This document shows, piece by piece, positions 1 to 11,100 of a stretch of DNA of 64,000 nucleotides. This stretch comes from Rhynchopus sp. YZ270_cl-10. Its lineage: Eukaryota > Euglenozoa > Diplonemea > Diplonemida > Diplonemidae. The notes under the pieces were generated by a model that did not search any database, had not been told where the DNA came from, and was given only the letters and a program-made list of their open reading frames with translations. The stretch lies in the NCBI GenBank assembly GCA_964035575.1, contig OZ037873.1, positions 434,001-498,000 on the forward strand, written 5' to 3'. The position numbers were made by a program, and so were the translations under genes. Every line of letters starts with the position of its first letter. The first letter of the stretch is position 1.

Positions 1-3000
1 TCCGTTTCAACGCGTTCGTTTCAACGCGTTCGTTTCAACGCGTTCGTTTCAAAGCGTTCGTTTCAACGCGTCCGTTTCAAAGCGTCCGTTTCAACGCGTT
101 CGTTTCAACGCGTTCGTTTCAACGCGTTCGTTTCAACGCGTTCGTTTCAAAGCGTTCGTTTCAACGCGTTCGTTTCAACGCGTCCGTTTCAACGCGTCCG
201 TTTCAACGCGTTCGTTTCAACGCGTCCGTTTCAACGCGTTCGTTTCAACGCGTTCGTTTCAACGCGTTCGTTTCAAAGCGTTCGTTTCAACGCGTTCGTT
301 TCAACGCGTCCGTTTCAACGCGTCCGTTTCAACGCGTTCGTTTCAACGCGTCCGTTTCAACGCGTTCGTTTCAACGCGTTCGTTTCAACGCGTTCGTTTC
401 AAAGCGTTCGTTTCAACGCGTCCGTTTCAAAGCGTCCGTTTCAACGCGTTCGTTTCAACGCGTTCGTTTCAACGCGTTCGTTTCAAAGCGTCCGTTTCAA
501 CGCGTCCGTTTCAACGCGTCCGTTTCAACGCGTCCGTTTCAACGCGTTCGTTTCAACGCGTCCGTTTCAACGCGTCCGTTTCAACGCGTTCGTTTCAACG
601 CGTTCGTTTCAACGCGTTAGTTTCAACGCGTTCGTTTCAACGCGTTCGTTTCAACGCGTCCGTTTCAACGCGTCCGTTTCAACGCCTCCGTTTCAACGCG
701 TCCGTTTCAACGCGTCCGTTTCAACGCGTCCGTTTCAACGCGTTCGTTTCAACGCGTCCGTTTCAACGCGTTCGTTTCAACGCGTTAGTTTCAACGCGTT
801 CGTTTCAACGCGTCCGTTTCAAAGCGTCCGTTTCAACGCGTTCGTTTCAACGCGTTCGTTTCAACGCGTTCGTTTCAAAGCGTTCGTTTCAACGCGTCCG
901 TTTCAAAGCGTCCGTTTCAACGCGTTCGTTTCAACGCGTTCGTTTCAACGCGTCCGTTTCAAAGCGTCCGTTTCAACGCGTTCGTTTCAACGCGTTCGTT
1001 TCAACGCGTCCGTTTCAACGCGTTCGTTTCAACGCGTCCGTTTCAACGCGTTCGTTTCAACGCGTCCGTTTCAAAGCGTTCGTTTCAACGCGTTCGTTTC
1101 AAAGCGTCCGTTTCAACGCGTTCGTTTCAACGCGTTCGTTTCAACGCGTCCGTTTCAAAGCGTCCGTTTCAACGCGTTCGTTTCAACGCGTCCGTTTCAA
1201 CGCGTCCGTTTCAACGCGTTCGTTTCAACGCGTTCGTTTCAACGCGTCCGTTTCAACGCGTTCGTTTCAAAGCGTCCGTTTCAACGCGTCCGTTTCAACG
1301 CGTCCGTTTCAAAGCGTCCGTTTCAACGTGTTCGTTTCAAAGCGTCCGTTTCAACGCGTTCGTTTCAACGCGTCCGTTTCAAAGCGTCCGTTTCAACGCG
1401 TTCGTTTCAAAGCGTCCGTTTCAACGCGTTCGTTTCAACGCGTTCGTTTCAACGCGTTCGTTTCAAAGCGTCCGTTTCAACGCGTCCGTTTCAACGCGTC
1501 CGTTTCAACGCGTTCGTTTCAACGCGTCCGTTTCAAAGCGTTCGTTTTAACGGGTCCGTTTCAACGCGTCCGTTTCAACGCGTCCGTTTCAACGCGTTCG
1601 TTTCAACGCGTCCGTTTCAACGCGTTCGTTTCAACGCGTCCGTTTCAAAGCGTTCGTTTTAACGGGTCCGTTTCAACGCGTCCGTTTCAACGCGTCCGTT
1701 TCAACGCGTCCGTTTCAAAGCGTCCGTTTCAACGCGTTCGTTTCAAAGCGTCCGTTTCAACGCGTTCGTTTCAACGCGTTCGTTTCAACGCGTCCGTTTC
1801 AAAGCGTCCGTTTCAACGCGTTCGTTTCAACGCGTCCGTTTCAACGCGTCCGTTTCAACGCGTTCGTTTCAACGCGTTCGTTTCAACGCGTCCGTTTCAA
1901 CGCGTTCGTTTCAAAGCGTCCGTTTCAACGCGTCCGTTTCAACGCGTCCGTTTCAAAGCGTCCGTTTCAACGTGTTCGTTTCAAAGCGTCCGTTTCAACG
2001 CGTTCGTTTCAACGCGTCCGTTTCAAAGCGTTCGTTTTAACGGGTCCGTTTCAACGCGTCCGTTTCAAAGCGTCCGTTTCAACGCGTTCGTTTCAAAGCG
2101 TCCGTTTCAACGCGTTCGTTTCAACGCGTTCGTTTCAACGCGTCCGTTTCAAAGCGTCCGTTTCAACGCGTTCGTTTCAACGCGTCCGTTTCAAAGCGTT
2201 CGTTTTAACGGGTCCGTTTCAACGCGTCCGTTTCAAAGCGTCCGTTTCAACGCGTTCGTTTCAAAGCGTCCGTTTCAACGCGTTCGTTTCAAAGCGTCCG
2301 TTTCAACGCGTTCGTTTCAAAGCGTCCGTTTCAACGCGTTCGTTTCAACGCGTTCGTTTCAACGCGTTCGTTTCAACGCGTCCGTTTCAACGCGTTCGTT
2401 TCAACGCGTTCGTTTCAACGCGTCCGTTTCAACTCGTTCGTTTCAACGCGTTAGTTTCAACGCGTCCGTTTCAACGCGTTCGTTTCAACGCGTTCGTTTC
2501 AACGCGTCCGTTTCAACGCGTTCGTTTCAACGCGTCCGTTTCAACGCGTAGGTTTCAACGCGTCCGTTTCAACGCGTCCGTTTCAACGTGTTCGTTTCAA
2601 CGCGTTCGTTTCAACGCGTCCGTTTCAACGCGTCCGTTTCAACGCGTCCGTTTCAACGCGTTCGTTTCAACGCGTTCGTTTCAACGCGTCCGTTTCAACG
2701 CGTCCGTTTCAACGCGTTCGTTTCAACGCGTTAGTTTCAACGCGTTCGTTTCAACGCGTCCGTTTCAAAGCGTCCGTTTCAACGCGTTCGTTTCAACGCG
2801 TTCGTTTCAACGCGTTCGTTTCAAAGCGTCCGTTTCAAAGCGTCCGTTTCAACGCGTTCGTTTCAAAGGGTCCGTTTCAACGCGTTCGTTTCAACGCGTC
2901 CGTTTCAACGCGTCCGTTTCAACGCGTCCGTTTCAACTCGTCCGTTGCAACGCGTAGGTTGCAACGCGTCCGTTTCAACGCGTTCGTTTCAACGCGTCCG

Positions 3001-3256
3001 TTTCAACGCGTTCGTTTCAACGCGTTCGTTTCAAAGCGTCCGTTTCAAAGCGTTCGTTTTAACGCGTCCGTTTCAAAGCGTCCGTTTCAACGCGTTCGTT
3101 TCAACGCGTTCGTTTCAACGCGTCCGTTTCAAAGCGTCCGTTTCAAAGCGTTCGTTTCAACGCGTTCGTTTCAACGCGTCCGTTTCAACGCGTCCGTTTC
3201 AACGCGTTCGTTTTAACGGGTCCGTTTCAACGCGTCCGTTTCAACTCGTTCGTTTC
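1..3256. repeat. 14-bp satellite array (left block)
   Basis: Tandem copies of a 14-bp unit, CGTTTCAACGCGTT, fill this stretch (about 230 copies). Two positions vary most: the last base is T or C, and CAACG alternates with CAAAG. Rarer variants such as GTTAG, CGGGTC and CTCG recur in clusters, which suggests local amplification of higher-order blocks. The unit is not a multiple of three, so long open frames in it are by-products of its composition. The array starts before the window. Confidence 0.97.
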
Positions 3257-3670
3257 TAGCTATTTCCCTCCCTCCCGCCAGAGCCCGAGGGCGCCCTTGA
3301 GGGAGGTCAGGGCGCCCTGACCTCCCGAAAGGGCAGCCCGAGGGCCAAGGGAGGGAGGGATGTAGCTTTGTGACCCGAAGAGGTCGTTTTCGACCCGAAC
3401 TGCCTGCAAACAAGCGCTTTTGTGGTGTTTTGTGTACAAACACGTAGGTTTTTCGGCCCACATGGGTACCATCGTTTGTGGCCTACGGACGCCCAAAAGC
3501 ATGCGGATACGCTTTTCGAGTCGCAGAAACCAGGTTGTGGGCCGTTTTAAAAAGTTTTTGGCCGGTTTCAGTCACCAAAACGCACATTCTCTCGCGGGAA
3601 TTTTTGGTGCTCTCAAGGGAATCCTCTTAGCTCTCAAGGGAATCCCTTGAGACCTCTGGAGGGTTACAAA
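3257..3670. mobile_element. Hairpin-rich island inside the satellite
   Basis: The satellite is interrupted by about 414 bp of unrelated sequence. Its left part (about 3263-3362) is a GC-rich imperfect foldback built from GGGAGG, CCCGAGGG and GTCAGGGCGCCCTGAC. The same block occurs in opposite orientation inside the Polinton at about 17645-17790, including the flanking text around CATCCC and CACAAAG. A second short palindrome-like run of AAGGGAATCC lies near 3615-3650. This suggests a dispersed non-autonomous foldback element. No gene is supported; two small overlapping open frames are not convincing. Confidence 0.6.
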
Positions 3671-5399
3671 ACGCGTTAGTTTCAACGCGTCCGTTTCAAC
3701 GCGTTCGTTTCAACGCGTCCGTTTCAACGCGTTCGTTTCAACGCGTTCGTTTCAACGCGTCCGTTTCAACGCGTCCGTTTCAACGCGTTCGTTTCAACGC
3801 GTCCGTTTCAACGCGTTCGTTTCAACGCGTCCGTTTCAACGCGTTCGTTTCAACGCGTTCGTTTCAACGCGTCCGTTTCAACGCGTCCGTTTCAACGCGT
3901 TCGTTTCAACGCGTCCGTTTCAACGCCTCCGTTTCAACGCGTCCGTTTCAACGCGTTCGTTTCAACGCGTTCGTTTCAACGCGTCCGTTTCAACGCGTCC
4001 GTTTCAACGCGTTCGTTTTAACGGGTCCGTTTCAACGCGTCCGTTTCAACGCGTTCGTTTCAACGCGTTCGTTTCAACGCGTTCGTTTCAACGCGTTCGT
4101 TTCAACGCGTCCTTTTCAAAGCGTTAGTTTCAACGCGTTCGTTTCAACGCGTCCGTTTCAACGCGTTCGTTTCAACGCGTTCGTTTCAACGCGTCCTTTT
4201 CAAAGCGTTAGTTTCAACGCGTTCGTTTCAACGCGTCCGTTTCAACTCGTTCGTTTCAACGCGTCCGTTTCAACGCGTTAGTTTCAAAGCGTCCTTTTCA
4301 AAGCGTTAGTTTCAACGCGTCCGTTTCAACGCGTTCGTTTCAAAGCGTCCTTTTCAAAGCGTTAGTTTCAACGCGTTCGTTTCAACGCGTCCGTTTCAAC
4401 GCGTTCGTTTCAACGCGTCCGTTTCAACGCGTTCGTTTCAAAGCGTCCTTTTCAAAGCGTTAGTTTCAACGCGTTCGTTTCAACGCGTCCGTTTCAACTC
4501 GTTCGTTTCAACGCGTTCGTTTCAACGCGTTCGTTTCAACGCGTCCTTTTCAAAGCGTTAGTTTCAACGCGTTCGTTTCAACGCGTCCGTTTCAACTCGT
4601 TCGTTTCAACGCGTCCGTTTCAACGCGTTCGTTTCAACGCGTAGGTTTCAACGCGTTCGTTTCAACGCGTTCGTTTCAACGCGTCCGTTTCAACGCGTCC
4701 GTTTCAACGCGTCCGTTTCAACGCGTTCGTTTCAACGCGTCCGTTTCAACGCGTTCGTTTCAAAGCGTCCTTTTCAAAGCGTTAGTTTCAACGCGTTCGT
4801 TTCAACGCGTCCGTTTCAACTCGTTCGTTTCAACGCGTTCGTTTCAACGCGTTCGTTTCAACGCGTCCTTTTCAAAGCGTTAGTTTCAAAGCGTCCGTTT
4901 CAAAGCGTTAGTTTCAACGCGTCCGTTTCAACGCGTCCGTTTCAACGCGTTCGTTTCAACGCGTCCGTTTCAACGCGTCCGTTTCAACGCGTTAGTTTCA
5001 ACGCGTTCGTTTCAACGCGTCCGTTTCAACGCGTTCGTTTCAAAGCGTCCGTTTCAAAGCGTCCGTTTCAAAGCGTTCGTTTTAACGGGTCCCTTTCAAC
5101 GCGTCCGTTTCAACGCGTTCGTTTCAACGCGTCCGTTTCAAAGCGTTAGTTTCAACGCGTTCGTTTCAACGCGTCCGTTTCAACGCGTTCGTTTCAACGC
5201 GTTCGTTTCAACGCGTCCGTTTCAACGCGTCCGTTTCAACGCGTTCGTTTCAACGCGTTCGTTTCAACGCGTTCGTTTCAACGCCTTCGTTTCAACGCGT
5301 TCGTTTCAAAGCGTCCGTTTCAACGCGTTCGTTTCAACGCGTTCGTTGCAACGCGTCCGTTTCAACGCGTTCGTTTCAACGCGTCCGTTTCAACGCGTT
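3671..5399. repeat. 14-bp satellite array (block adjoining the Polinton)
   Basis: Continuation of the 14-bp satellite, about 123 copies. This block has its own repeated higher-order pattern in which CCTTTTCAAAGCGTTAG recurs every few units between about 4100 and 4900. The last six bases, CGCGTT (5394-5399), form the left copy of the Polinton target-site duplication. Confidence 0.96.
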
Positions 5400-5470
5400 T
5401 GTAATAGGAGAAATCGAGAGATGGGCGCAGGAATTATAACCTGGTAGAAATGTACTGAGCCAATATATTT
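5400..5470 (+). repeat. Left terminal inverted repeat of the Polinton
   Basis: The first 36 bases after position 5400 (beginning GTAATAGGAG) are exactly complementary to the right end. Similarity then fades over the next 35 bases or so. Compared with the several-hundred-base repeats of many Polintons this is short. The adjacent CGCGTT is the target duplication. Confidence 0.9.
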
Positions 5471-5494
5471 TCTGAAACCCTTAAAGGGGGAGCA

Positions 5495-6445
5495 GACCTA
5501 TTATTACACCTTAAAAAATTTTTTTTTCCTGAAAAATCCCAAAAAAGTTTAACTTTTGAAAAGTTTAATGACCTATTATTACAGTGCTATTTAAGCGCTA
5601 TTTAACCACTATTACACCTATTACACCTATTACACCTATTACACCTATTACCCCCTTACCGCCCCCACATAGTCAATAGTCCTGTCAGGATTACAAGACA
5701 AAATCATTCCAACTTTTAAAACATGTCTGGCTCTGACTCTCCTGTGATTGTGTCTGCACCGCCTAAACCAGAGCCTCAATACGTGGATCTGGATGAGTCT
5801 CTGGATGAGTCTCTGGATGTGGATGTGGAGATGGAAGATGAGCCGATCCCTGTCGTTGACCTCGATCACGATGTGATAGAGCCTTTGGAGATCGACAGCG
5901 ACAACGAGCTCAGTTGTATCCTTGATGCAATTTAGTTTTGCTAATCCTTACCACTCCCTCTTGATCGTGGTATGCAAAGATCTGAAAAGAAACCAACAGG
6001 TACCCACGAACATGTGGCAACAAACACAACCAGCACAACGCAACCGATCTGTACGCAACGAAAGGAACCCAAGCAAGGCTACGAGGTTACCAAACGCAAA
6101 AAAGGAACCCAAGCAAGGGAACGAGTGGTTACCAAACGCAGCCCACCTTCGGTGGGCTGCTCAAACTCGTCCCCATGGGCAAACCCCTTTGTGTCTTTGC
6201 GTTACACACAACGCTCTGCACATGCTATGCAGGCGTTAACCACAACGTGTGGTTGCCAAACGCGTGCCGTGTGTGGCCCACGCATGGTTCTCACACCGCC
6301 AACCCACCCTACCACCTTAGGGTCACACCTATTATTACAGTTAAACTTAAAATTTTTTAAACTTTCAAAAGTTAAACTTTAAATAAAAGGCCAAAAACGG
6401 TGGACCTATTATTACGGAATAATAGGTCTACTGTAATAATAGGTC
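5495..6445. promoter_or_regulatory. Iteron cluster near the left end (GACCTATTATTAC)
   Basis: A 13-base motif, GACCTATTATTAC or a one-base variant, occurs in direct orientation at 5495-5507, 5570-5582, 6326-6338 and 6403-6415, and inverted at 6416-6428 and 6433-6445. The copies at 6403-6428 together form a hairpin. A 9-bp tandem CTATTACAC lies at about 5620-5655. The core ATTATTAC echoes the TIR start. Repeated motifs near one end suggest a protein-binding site used in replication or transcription; that role is inference. Confidence 0.5.
5723..5935 (+). CDS. Small acidic protein of the Polinton (70 aa)
   Basis: A 70-residue frame begins at an ATG preceded by AAAAC. After a short Ser/Pro start the protein is dominated by Asp and Glu, with a DLDESLDESLDVDVEMED run at about residues 22-39. 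No known domain was recognised. Such acidic proteins could be transcriptional or DNA-mimic factors, but nothing in the sequence shows this. It is the only plausible gene between the left terminus and the fibre-like gene. Its composition could also reflect chance in a short frame, so support is moderate. Confidence 0.4.
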   Translation: MSGSDSPVIVSAPPKPEPQYVDLDESLDESLDVDVEMEDEPIPVVDLDHDVIEPLEIDSDNELSCILDAI

Positions 6446-6455
6446 TACCCCCCCT
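5936..6455. other. Gene-poor spacer with direct repeat and hairpin
   Basis: No convincing gene is seen. A segment of about 45 bases with AAGGAACCCAAGCAAGG and GGTTACCAAACGCA occurs twice in tandem at about 6059-6140. It is followed by a perfect hairpin at 6138-6160, with 10-bp arms GCAGCCCACC/GGTGGGCTGC around a TTC loop. AT-rich sequence and the last iterons fill the rest. The hairpin lies downstream of the leftward fibre-like gene and could mark its transcript end; this is inference. Confidence 0.5.
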
Positions 6456-7541
6456 TTATCTTCTTTCACTGAATACAGCAATGAGTTCCTGAATAACATA
6501 AGTATCGAAAAGCTTAACGTCCAGTATGATCTCATAGCTACTACTATCTTCAGTAGGACCATTTTGTAAGTTACCTAGTTTGTACATCAGGTATACCCCA
6601 CTTGCTGTCTTTGTGTCAAGATCAATTACGGTGTTGGTAGGTAATCCTCTGTCATCCTGGTATGGTTGATATATTTTGTTTTCGATGAGTAACCTTGATG
6701 CATTGTCTTTGTTATCCATAGTAGATTCCAAGGTCGTTGTTAGGGCATTGTCTTTACTGTCCATAGTAGATTCTAGTGTTGTCGTTAATGCATTATCTTT
6801 GCTATCCATCGTATTCTCAAGTGTTGTTCTTAATGCGCTATCTTTACTGTCCATAGTAGATTCTAGTGTTGTCGTTAATGCATTATCTTTGCTATCCATA
6901 ATGCTCTCAAGTGTTTCATGACTTAAGTCTTCACTCGATGTCCATGCTGTCCACGGTACTCCTACTCCTCTACGGATTCGAACGTACTTCTTTTGCGAGA
7001 ACACAGCGAACAATTTTTGGGTGACATAGTTTTCGAATACCTTTGTCGTGACGATGAGTTCAAAGCTGTTTAGGTTTGTGGGGGCGTTTTGTAAGTTCGC
7101 CCAGTCGTATAGATAGTGAACCCCTTGGGTTGTATATGGTCCAACATTCAAGTCACCATTTGTATCACCTCTATGATCGTAATATGGTGTTGGGATCAAG
7201 TCTCTTGTGATTGTGTCTTTGGTATCCATCAGAGTTTCGAGATCACTTCTTGCTGTATCAATTCTCCCTTGTACATCACTCATGTAGGCTTGAACTTTCC
7301 ATTCAAGTTTTCCCCCAATATCTTTTGACACAAGCAACTGATCATCACCAGAAGCTTCAGGTACCCTATGCATGACAATCTCATCAATATGTTTCGTAAC
7401 AATCTCGCCATCCTCCTTTATAGCAATATGACCATCAGGAGCATTCTCTGGTAGGATTGATGTTGATTTATCGGATTGAAGATAACCAAATACCATTATT
7501 TTACTATAATACACATCACAATGAATGATGTGTCGTGTCAC
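6456..7541 (-). CDS. Fibre-like protein with two knob-like repeats
   Basis: This 361-residue protein starts at an ATG directly abutting the stop of the upstream gene. Two related segments carry a shared pattern: a Tyr-rich YDHRG or YQDDRG start, GVHYLYDWANLQNAPT or GVYLMYKLGNLQNGPT, then VFENYV or LFDTYV and AVFS. They resemble the pyocin-knob type repeats of phage tail fibres. Between them lies a heptad-like repeat based on TLESTMDSKDNAL, about 13 residues repeated roughly five times, which looks like a trimeric coiled-coil shaft. An appended attachment spike is the most likely role, inferred from architecture and from its place in a capsid-encoding element. Confidence 0.6.
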   Translation of the reverse strand: MTRHIIHCDVYYSKIMVFGYLQSDKSTSILPENAPDGHIAIKEDGEIVTKHIDEIVMHRVPEASGDDQLLVSKDIGGKLEWKVQAYMSDVQGRIDTARSDLETLMDTKDTITRDLIPTPYYDHRGDTNGDLNVGPYTTQGVHYLYDWANLQNAPTNLNSFELIVTTKVFENYVTQKLFAVFSQKKYVRIRRGVGVPWTAWTSSEDLSHETLESIMDSKDNALTTTLESTMDSKDSALRTTLENTMDSKDNALTTTLESTMDSKDNALTTTLESTMDNKDNASRLLIENKIYQPYQDDRGLPTNTVIDLDTKTASGVYLMYKLGNLQNGPTEDSSSYEIILDVKLFDTYVIQELIAVFSERR

Positions 7542-8081
7542 TTAGGGCATACGTTGAATAGTGATTGTCACTGAGATCTTCAATTCAGGAATCTTCTTGT
7601 TATCTCGTTCTATCTGTTCCTCAAGTATCTCAATCTCATCCTCATCCTCATCCTCATCCTCAACCTCCTCAACCTCCTCAACCTCCTCAACCTCCTCAAC
7701 CTCCTCAACCTCCTCAACCTCCTCAACCTCCTCAACCTCCTCAACCTCCTCAACCTCCTCAACCTCCTCAACCTCCTCAACCTCCTCAACCTCCTCAACC
7801 TCCTCAACCTCCTCAACCTCCTCAACCTTCAGATCTGCTAAGTCATCATTACATGGTGTAGAAGCTTCAGTAATCTTCTCTAAGTTCTTGATATGTTTCT
7901 TCGATAAACAGTGTTGATTATACCCAAGCTTCTTCACACTCTTTTCACACGCAGCACAGAAAGCCATCTCATGTTTCTGTCTCTGGTAAGACGCCTTTGC
8001 TGACGCAATCATCTTCTCCTTGTTGTTGAGGTAGTAATTCTTGTAGTACTGTGAATTATGTGGTGCCATTTTTATAGACAT
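7542..8081 (-). CDS. Zinc-finger protein with acidic Glu/Val repeat
   Basis: The protein has 179 residues. The N-terminal part is basic with many Tyr, Asn and Lys (YYKNYYLNNKEK). It is followed by a C2H2-like finger, CAACEKSVKKLGYNQHCLSKKH, of the spacing C-x2-C-x12-H-x5-H approximately. The middle is a long tandem of the triplet Glu-Glu-Val encoded by a 9-bp minisatellite (about 7640-7830). Similar YY-rich C2H2 proteins occur in large DNA viruses and Polintons, usually of unknown role. The gene ends directly against the fibre-like gene start, so the two are probably expressed together. DNA binding is suggested by the finger only. Confidence 0.55.
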   Translation of the reverse strand: MSIKMAPHNSQYYKNYYLNNKEKMIASAKASYQRQKHEMAFCAACEKSVKKLGYNQHCLSKKHIKNLEKITEASTPCNDDLADLKVEEVEEVEEVEEVEEVEEVEEVEEVEEVEEVEEVEEVEEVEEVEEVEEVEEVEEVEDEDEDEDEIEILEEQIERDNKKIPELKISVTITIQRMP

Positions 8082-8129
8082 TGTGTTTTTTATTTATATT
8101 CTTAAAAAAAAAAAAGAAAGTAAAAGAAA

Positions 8130-11100
8130 ATGATAACATCAGATAAGAAACTCAAGGAGATAACTCAAGAGTACACCACCGCAATCAAAGCCTATGAGAA
8201 GCAGATCAACCTCCTCGGTAAGGCAATGACGTCTGGGGTATTGAGTGTTGGTACGATCCAAGCCATACAACAGGATGTCGTTCTAATTCAAGACAAGATC
8301 GCAAATCTCAAGTTGGAACAGAAGAAGGCTCTGGTACCATTTCATGAGGAGAAGAAGAAGGATAAGGTTGCCAAGAAGAAGATCACAGACAAGGAGCTTC
8401 TACCATTCGTACAAGAAGATATCAAGGATCTGAAGACAGCTGTTGCAAAGGCTAAGAAAGATCTCAAAGGTACCTTCTTCAAGCAGAACAAGTCAAGATT
8501 CGTCAGAGACTTCAAACCTGAACAACAAGGGCAGCTGAATGACATCGAGAAGCAACACAAGGAAGCCAAACGTAAGATTCTTGATGATGCAAAAGAGACA
8601 CACAAGGAAGATATCATTCGGGGGAGGCTTGGAATAAAGAAGGAAGAAGAAGAACAGACAACTATCACTGAAGACCCCAACCATCTGGAGGAACTTATCG
8701 CAAAAACCGCAGTAAAAGTCATCCATGGAGACAAAGGTACAGATGCCAAGATGATAATAGAGCTCCCTGAACCGCTAGATGAGTACTTCTCTTCAACAAT
8801 ACGTGCACAATATGACACCATCACCGCATTCATTCAGGGAGACTTAGAAGGCAATCGCACCAAGAAAGTTAAGTTTATCTTGATGGCCATCTTCAGCAAA
8901 CCAGACAATGAAACACCCAAACAAATCAGCAAGGAAGTATTCCTCAACAGTGTACTTGCAACAGACGTACTTGACTTAGATGCAGTTATGAAGCAAGGGA
9001 ATGAGCTCTTCAACCGCGATGAAGGGGAGTCAGGTTTATTCTTTGTTGGCTTCAAGTATGTCACGATATTAACCTACAACACACAGATGAGCATCGGTGG
9101 TGAATATATTGATGTTGTGGAGAGGTTCAGTGCCAACTCCAATCTCAAGAAGAATATTGTGAATGTAAAGAATGATGAATACCCAGAAGTCAACAACGCA
9201 TGCTTCCGTTTTGCTGTGATGGCACATGAGCATGACTTCCCGAAAGACGCATCACGAGTGAGCAAGTACTACAAGAAGAAGACTGGATGGATTGAGTCAG
9301 ATTATGATTTTTCTATGTTTACTGACTACACGCTTCCTACAACGGATCAGCAAGTCAAACACTTCCTGAAGGAAAACAAGAACACATCAATTAGCATATA
9401 TGGTATTGAAGACACATCCAACTCCGACAAGACAGGCAAGTTCCATGTGTTGAGGCACGAGAAGTCCCCAAAGGAAGACCACATCAACCTCCTCTTCCAT
9501 GACAACCACTACATGCTGATCAAGAACCTGAGCAAGATGATGGGTGATAATAACAAATATGTGTGCCCCAAGTGTTTGTCAGTCAAGAAGGATGCCAAGA
9601 AGGAGATTGATGCCCACCTTGAGTCATGCAACGAGAAACCAGCACAGAGCACACAGATGGCAAGGTCTGCTACTATTGAGTTCTCCGAGAACAAGATGAA
9701 GAACAAAGAGATGAAGCCATTCATTATTACAGCAGATTTCGAGAGCTTCCTTGACACAAGAGACCAGGATACATCATACAGCAAGACAAAGACACAGACA
9801 GGCAAAGATGAGACAACCATTCTCCAAACCCATCGTGCAGCCTCTTTCTCCCTAAAGCTTGTACCCGACACTTCACTCCACTTCACAGGTAAAACACTTT
9901 ACACATACACACCTTCAGATCAAGATGATGCAGTTGAGTACGAGACTGACTTACTTGGTCAATTCAACAATGCCTGCCAGGAGATAGCCGAGGACGTTGC
10001 AGCATTCATGACCACAAGCCAGAAGGAGTATGGTAGCATTGATAGTGCATGCATCGCATTTACAGCTGAAGATAAGGACAGACATGAAGAAGCCAAGAAG
10101 TGTGCATTCTGCAACAAGACCTTTAACTTCCAAAACACCAAAGTCAGAGACCATTGCCATTTGACTGGGAAGTGCAGAAGGGCCTTGTGCTCTTGGTGCA
10201 GCCTCAACAACAAGACAGAGTACACCATCCCCATCTACTTCCACAACGCCAGAGGATACGACAACAACTATATCTTCAAGATGCTGAAGCAGTATGACTC
10301 AAATGGCGTCAATGTTCTGAACACCAACAGCCAAACAACAATGCTGATCAAGATGGACAAGTACACGAAGGTCAAGGTAAATCATGGGAAGGAGATTAAG
10401 AATAGGAAGATTTCGTTCCAGGTGAAGGATAGTCTACAAGTCATGTCGTCTTCGTTGGACACGCTGTTGAAGAACTTACCCCATGATCAGAAGGTACATC
10501 AGCTAGACTACATCAAGACCGCACACAGGGATATTGACGTGAATGATAAAGGCATGCTTGACCTCTTGTTGGGCAAAGGAGTGTTTCCGTATTCGTACTT
10601 CGACAGTCCCAAGAAGCTAAGTGGATCACTACCATCGAAAGACCTATGGTATGACTGTCTAAGGCAGGATGATATCAAACAAGAAGACTACGATAAAGCC
10701 TGCAGAGTGTGGAACACCCTAAAGTGCAAGACCTTCAAAGACTACCACGACTTCTACCTCAACATGGATGTGCTTGGTCTTGCAGACGTCCTACAGGCAC
10801 AAAGGAAGAACCTCCACACAACACATAAGCTGGACATTTGCCACTACTGCAGTCTCCCGAGCTTCAGCTATGATGCATGGCTACTGAAGCAACAAGAAGA
10901 TGATGTGAAGATGAAGACCCTGAAGGACCCAGAACTATACGAGTTGTTTGAGGATCAAAAGCGTGGAGGATTTACATGCACTGTGAAGAGACACTGCAAG
11001 GCCAACAACAAGCACACAAGAAGCGCAGCCACAGCTGAAGTGGGAGAGAATGTTGCTAAAGAAGGAGACACACACCTGTTGTACATTGACGCAAACAACT

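Noticed and set aside
1328-3259. Open frames of 85-407 codons in the satellite (repeating SKRPFQRVRFNA-like text)
   Set aside because: They follow from the 14-bp unit lacking stops in some phases; the starts are not ATG and the frames shift with unit variants.
1-5399. A CRISPR array
   Set aside because: Units are 14 bp, contiguous and without unique spacers.
7561-7917. Ser/Thr- and Pro/Gln-repeat frames opposite the zinc-finger gene
   Set aside because: Shadows of the 9-bp repeat that encodes Glu-Glu-Val.
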